Of a stretch of 16,591 nucleotides of DNA, positions 15,001 to 16,591 are shown piece by piece. The notes below the pieces were generated by a model. It was not told the DNA's origin, searched no databases, and was given only the letters and a program-made list of their open reading frames with translations. The stretch comes from Candidatus Aphodomonas merdavium. Lineage in GTDB: Bacteria; Bacillota; Clostridia; Christensenellales; Aristaeellaceae. The first letter of the stretch is position 1. Each line of letters begins with the position of its first letter. Location of the stretch: positions 1 to 16,591 of the forward strand of contig DVLH01000223.1 in assembly GCA_018715585.1 (NCBI GenBank), read 5' to 3'. The position numbers and the translations under genes are program-made.

Positions 15001-15151
15001 TGGCGGTTGGCGGGCCGTCGTAGAACGTATAGTCCGGACAGCCGTCGCGCAGCGTCAAAGACTTGCGGAAAATATCGTTTTCCTTCCAAAACGCGAGGAC
15101 TTCCTTCTCGCGGCCGAGGAAATCCATATTAGCATCGACCTTGTTGAACAT
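12032..15151 (-). CDS. ileS: isoleucyl-tRNA synthetase, long (type 2) form
   Basis: This cytosolic class I synthetase charges tRNA-Ile and edits misactivated valine. At 1039 residues it fits the type-2 IleRS group (about 1030-1060), not the type-1 form of about 930. Motifs are HIGH at residues 55-58 within GPPTANGKPHIGH, and GRKMSKHLGN with the KMSKS-type loop at 591-595 (KMSKH). Zinc-type cysteine pairs occur in CPRCGTALSSHEVAQGYK and CPQCGEE. The anticodon-binding and C-terminal domains are full length, ending near VWKA. It starts at ATG 15151 behind AAGGTGGGG. Type-2 enzymes are known to be less sensitive to mupirocin as a class; this is not evidence for this protein. The promoter lies just upstream with a short leader, so no T-box regulation is visible. 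Confidence 0.97.
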   Translation of the reverse strand: MFNKVDANMDFLGREKEVLAFWKENDIFRKSLTLRDGCPDYTFYDGPPTANGKPHIGHVLTRAMKDLVPRYRTMKGYSVLRKAGWDTHGLPVELEVEKQLGLDGKEQIEAYGIKPFIQACKESVWKYLHEWEEMSDAVGFWCDMEHPYVTYHNDYIESEWWAFKQIYEKGLLYKGHKVVPYCPRCGTALSSHEVAQGYKNVKEKSAFVRFRVKGCENEFIWAWTTTPWTLPSNVALCVNAQEDYTRFRLDGETAIMADALLPAVLGDDFARAEKIETVKGEALVGLEYEPLWDAKPKEKAYYVVADGYVTLTDGTGIVHIAPAFGEDDSRVGHAYGLPFVQLVDAKGCFVKGTKWEGRFVKECDPDILKELAERGNLIKAVDFAHDYPFCWRCDTPLLYYARESWFIKMTAVRDALMANSRSVNWMPENIKEGRMGNFLENVIDWGVSRERYWGTPLPIWICPQGHVHVVGSVQELREMGRDVPEQIELHRPYIDNVVLTCPQCGEEMHRVKEVCDCWFDSGSMPFAQWHYPFENKERFEELFPAQFICEAVDQTRGWFYTLLAISTLLFGRAPFENCLVLGHVQDMEGRKMSKHLGNVVAPSQVLEKQGADAVRWYFYTIGAPWLPSRFSAEAVGEMQRKFMGTLWNTYAFFVLYANIDAFDPKAHPLEAVQLTLMDKWLLSRLNSLVKYVDEGMEAYKITETARAIAAFVDELSNWYVRRGRERFWGKGMEGSKEAAFATLYHTLLTLCKLLAPYTPFLAEHMYQNLARTADPDAPESVHFCDFPACDTARVDTELEKNMEALLKVVQAGRACRSTANMKVRQPAAALYVKGVSFPEDFAALARDELNVKSVQFVEDARAFTTYTLKPQLRTLGKKYGRLLNGIREALAAMDGNEVVDAFARGELVHLLVDGNEVVLEEADVLTSPAQKSGFVAQTDAGVTVVLDTNLTPELVREGYAREIVSKVQTMRKDAGFDVTDRIGIAIACGETLQEAVDAAREDILRATLGVSLAAQPADGAEWKEWNINGETAKIAVWKA

Positions 15152-15192
15152 GAAACCCCACCTTCGCCCTTTGTTGTAACGGTAACGTTTCT

Positions 15193-15220
15193 ATTATACG
15201 AAAAAAGCCGCGAAAGTAAA
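15193..15220 (-). promoter_or_regulatory. promoter of ileS
   Basis: On the - strand TTTACT (15220-15215), 16 bases, then a perfect TATAAT (15198-15193). The expected transcript start near 15187 leaves a leader of about 35 bases before the ileS ATG. Two small hairpins (15218-15234 and 15232-15245) lie at or just upstream of the -35. Confidence 0.75.
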
Positions 15221-15320
15221 GCTTTTTATGCTTTGCCAGAGCAAACCGCTGGCGGGCGCGATTTCCCCGGCATAGCGCGCCTCCCATTGTTACAGGCGTT
15301 GCAAACGCATAAACGGGCGC

Positions 15321-15348
15321 AAAAAACGCCCCGGCTTGCGCCGGGGCG
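15321..15348 (-). terminator. terminator downstream of typA
   Basis: On the - strand a nine-base-pair stem, CGCCCCGGC with GCCGGGGCG (15348-15327), is followed by six Ts (15326-15321). It lies about 200 bases after the typA stop codon and shields the ileS promoter from read-through. The stem is an exact copy of the hairpin at 15503-15526. Confidence 0.82.
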
Positions 15349-15502
15349 CCAAAGCGCCAAAAAATAGGTCAAAAGCTTGCACGCCCGCGGCTTTTCGGCA
15401 AGATCCGCAGCGAAAAACCGCTTGCGCGAAAACAGCGCAAAAACCGCCTTTTTCCTGCGCCGCCGTTCCTCCAAAGCCTTGCTCCCGGATGGCGCAGACG
15501 GC

Positions 15503-15526
15503 AACGCCCCGGCTTGCGCCGGGGCG
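15503..15526 (-). repeat. second copy of the 24-base terminator hairpin
   Basis: These 24 bases are identical to 15325-15348, 178 bases away. They fold into the same nine-base-pair stem with a four-base loop, but no T run follows on either strand. The copy is 18 bases after the typA stop codon, where a terminator would be expected, so it may be a decayed one. Confidence 0.75.
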
Positions 15527-15543
15527 GCAGATGGATTGCACGC

Positions 15544-16591
15544 TCAGCCCTTGTTGCGGGCAGAGAGCTTCATGCGCATCTCATGGGAAAGCACGCGCTT
15601 GCGCATGCGCAGGCTCTTGGGCGTAACCTCCAGCAGCTCATCCTCGGTGATGAACTCCAGGCATTCCTCCAGCGAGAAGGGGCGAACAGCCGTCAAGCGC
15701 AGGCTGTCCTCCGACGCGGAGGCGTTGCGCATGTTGGTGACATGTTTCTTTTTGCAGACATTGACGTCAATGTCCCCCGGCCGGGACGACTCGCCCACGA
15801 TCATGCCGCTATAGACCTGCACGCCCGGGCCTACAAACATCGCGCCGCGCTCCTGGGCGTTGAACAGGCCATAGCTCGTCGTCTCGCCGCTTTCAAACGC
15901 CACGAGCGAGCCCGTGTCGCGCGAGGGCAGGTCTCCCTTGAACGGCTCGTAGCCGTCAAACACGGCGCTCATGATGCCCTCGCCGTGGGTATCCGTCAAA
16001 AACTCGCTGCGATAGCCAAACAGGCCGCGCGAGGGAACCATGAACTCCAACCGCACCCGGTCCTCGCCCGACATGGAAACGAGCGTCCCCTTGCGCCGTC
16101 CGATTTTTTCAATGACGGCGCCGGAATACTGCACCGGCACATCGGCGACCATGCGCTCCATCGGCTCGCAGCGGACGCCGTCAATTTCCTTCATGAGCAC
16201 TTCGGGCTTGCTCACCTGCAGCTCGTAGCCCTGGCGGCGCATGGTTTCAATGAGGATGGACAGATGCAGCTCGCCGCGGCCTTTAACCAGGAACGCATCG
16301 GGCGATCCCGTCTCCTCCACGCGCAGCGAAACGTCCGTCTGCAGCTCGCGCATCAGTCTTGCGCGCAGGTGGCGGCTGGTGACAAACTTGCCTTCGCGCC
16401 CGGCAAAGGGGCTGTCGTTGACGGAAAACGTCATGCTCACCGTCGGCTCCGAAATTTTCACAAACGGCAGCGGCTCCACCTGCGCCGGGTCGCAGATGGT
16501 ATCGCCGATGTTGAGGTTTTCAAACCCGGAGATGGCCACGATGTCGCCCATCGCCACCGCCTCCGCTTTCACGCGCTTGAGCCCTTCAAAC
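15544..16591 (-). CDS. typA: ribosome-associated GTPase TypA/BipA, C-terminal part
   Basis: TypA (BipA) is an EF-G-like GTPase that binds 70S ribosomes and helps large-subunit assembly and stress or cold adaptation. The last 348 residues lie in the window; the remaining roughly 260, including the whole G domain, lie beyond the right edge. In-frame codons continue to the last base, so the GTG at 16572 is not the start. Visible parts are the end of the beta-barrel domain II (AISGFENLNIGDTICD), EF-G-III-like and V-like domains, and the TypA-specific C-terminal domain with GLFNAQERG, GMIVGESSRPGDIDVN and KKKHVTNMRNAS. The C terminus is intact. The identification is secure; regulation is out of view. 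Confidence 0.96.
   Translation of the reverse strand, partial: FEGLKRVKAEAVAMGDIVAISGFENLNIGDTICDPAQVEPLPFVKISEPTVSMTFSVNDSPFAGREGKFVTSRHLRARLMRELQTDVSLRVEETGSPDAFLVKGRGELHLSILIETMRRQGYELQVSKPEVLMKEIDGVRCEPMERMVADVPVQYSGAVIEKIGRRKGTLVSMSGEDRVRLEFMVPSRGLFGYRSEFLTDTHGEGIMSAVFDGYEPFKGDLPSRDTGSLVAFESGETTSYGLFNAQERGAMFVGPGVQVYSGMIVGESSRPGDIDVNVCKKKHVTNMRNASASEDSLRLTAVRPFSLEECLEFITEDELLEVTPKSLRMRKRVLSHEMRMKLSARNKG

Larger units (their letters stand above)
15152..15543. other. spacer between typA and ileS
   Basis: In this 392-base gap no frame gives a recognisable protein; short open frames through it are low complexity and cross the repeats. From the typA side it holds a hairpin 18 bases after the stop (15503-15526), about 150 bases without recognised features, the typA terminator (15321-15348), small hairpins, and the ileS promoter (15193-15220). 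A directly repeated GTAACG-GTAACG lies in the ileS leader around 15176-15187. Confidence 0.65.

Noticed and set aside
12362..15367. 1001-residue open frame on the + strand opposite ileS
   Set aside because: It is antisense to a certain gene, has low-complexity His/Arg/Ala-rich content, and extends through the ileS promoter. Long antisense frames are expected where GC is high at third positions.
15290..15541. Small - strand frames in the typA/ileS spacer
   Set aside because: They cross both copies of the terminator hairpin, have no ribosome site or domain, and two overlapping frames are open together.

Overview
The window is a GC-rich stretch of a low-GC-lineage (Firmicutes/Clostridia-like) chromosome. 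The arguments for this are a SpoIVFA/SpoIVFB-type pair (the membrane protease system of endospore formers), a BlaI/M56 regulatory pair, formate-tetrahydrofolate ligase, a long type-2 isoleucyl-tRNA synthetase, strong AGGAGG-type ribosome sites and classic TTGACA/TATAAT promoters. Placement below class is a guess: a GC-rich gut clostridial lineage such as Christensenellales or Oscillospirales. I see no tRNA, rRNA, CRISPR array, insertion sequence or phage gene, and coding style is uniform, so this reads as ordinary chromosome with one accessory-looking sensor locus.

Layout, left to right. (1) fhs (+), one-carbon metabolism, closed by a textbook terminator. (2) A two-gene + strand operon: a BlaI/MecI-type repressor and a 1017-residue M56 (BlaR1-like) membrane metalloprotease. 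Its extracellular half is not a penicillin-binding domain but SH3-like and PepSY-like modules. The promoter carries two near-identical palindromes that look like the repressor's own operators. (3) A 372-base gene-free block packed with hairpins. (4) A - strand pair, SpoIVFA-like then SpoIVFB-like, overlapping by GTGA. (5) Divergent from it, a + strand short-chain dehydrogenase with an excellent promoter. (6) Convergent with that, a - strand patatin-like lipase (TTG start), preceded upstream by a - strand secreted coiled-coil protein of unknown role. (7) A - strand RNA-modification and translation cluster, in transcription order: ileS, a class I methyltransferase, and an RluA-type pseudouridine synthase overlapping it by GTGA. 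(8) The C-terminal part of typA/bipA (-), cut by the window end, separated from ileS by a 392-base spacer. That spacer holds twin hairpins (one a terminator) and the ileS promoter.

How the parts work together. The BlaI/M56 pair should form a self-regulating signal circuit: an outside signal activates the inward-facing protease, which removes the repressor from its own promoter. No separate target gene such as a beta-lactamase is adjacent, so the sensor's own large outer domain, or unlinked genes, may be the output. The SpoIVFA/B pair would process pro-sigmaK in the mother cell, if this organism sporulates. The ileS, methyltransferase and RluA genes may be co-transcribed, all serving translation or RNA modification.

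The most unusual items are the M56 sensor architecture with its internal ribosome-site/start, the twin operators, and the hairpin-dense spacer after that operon. All assignments come from reading the sequence by eye; no database search was run.
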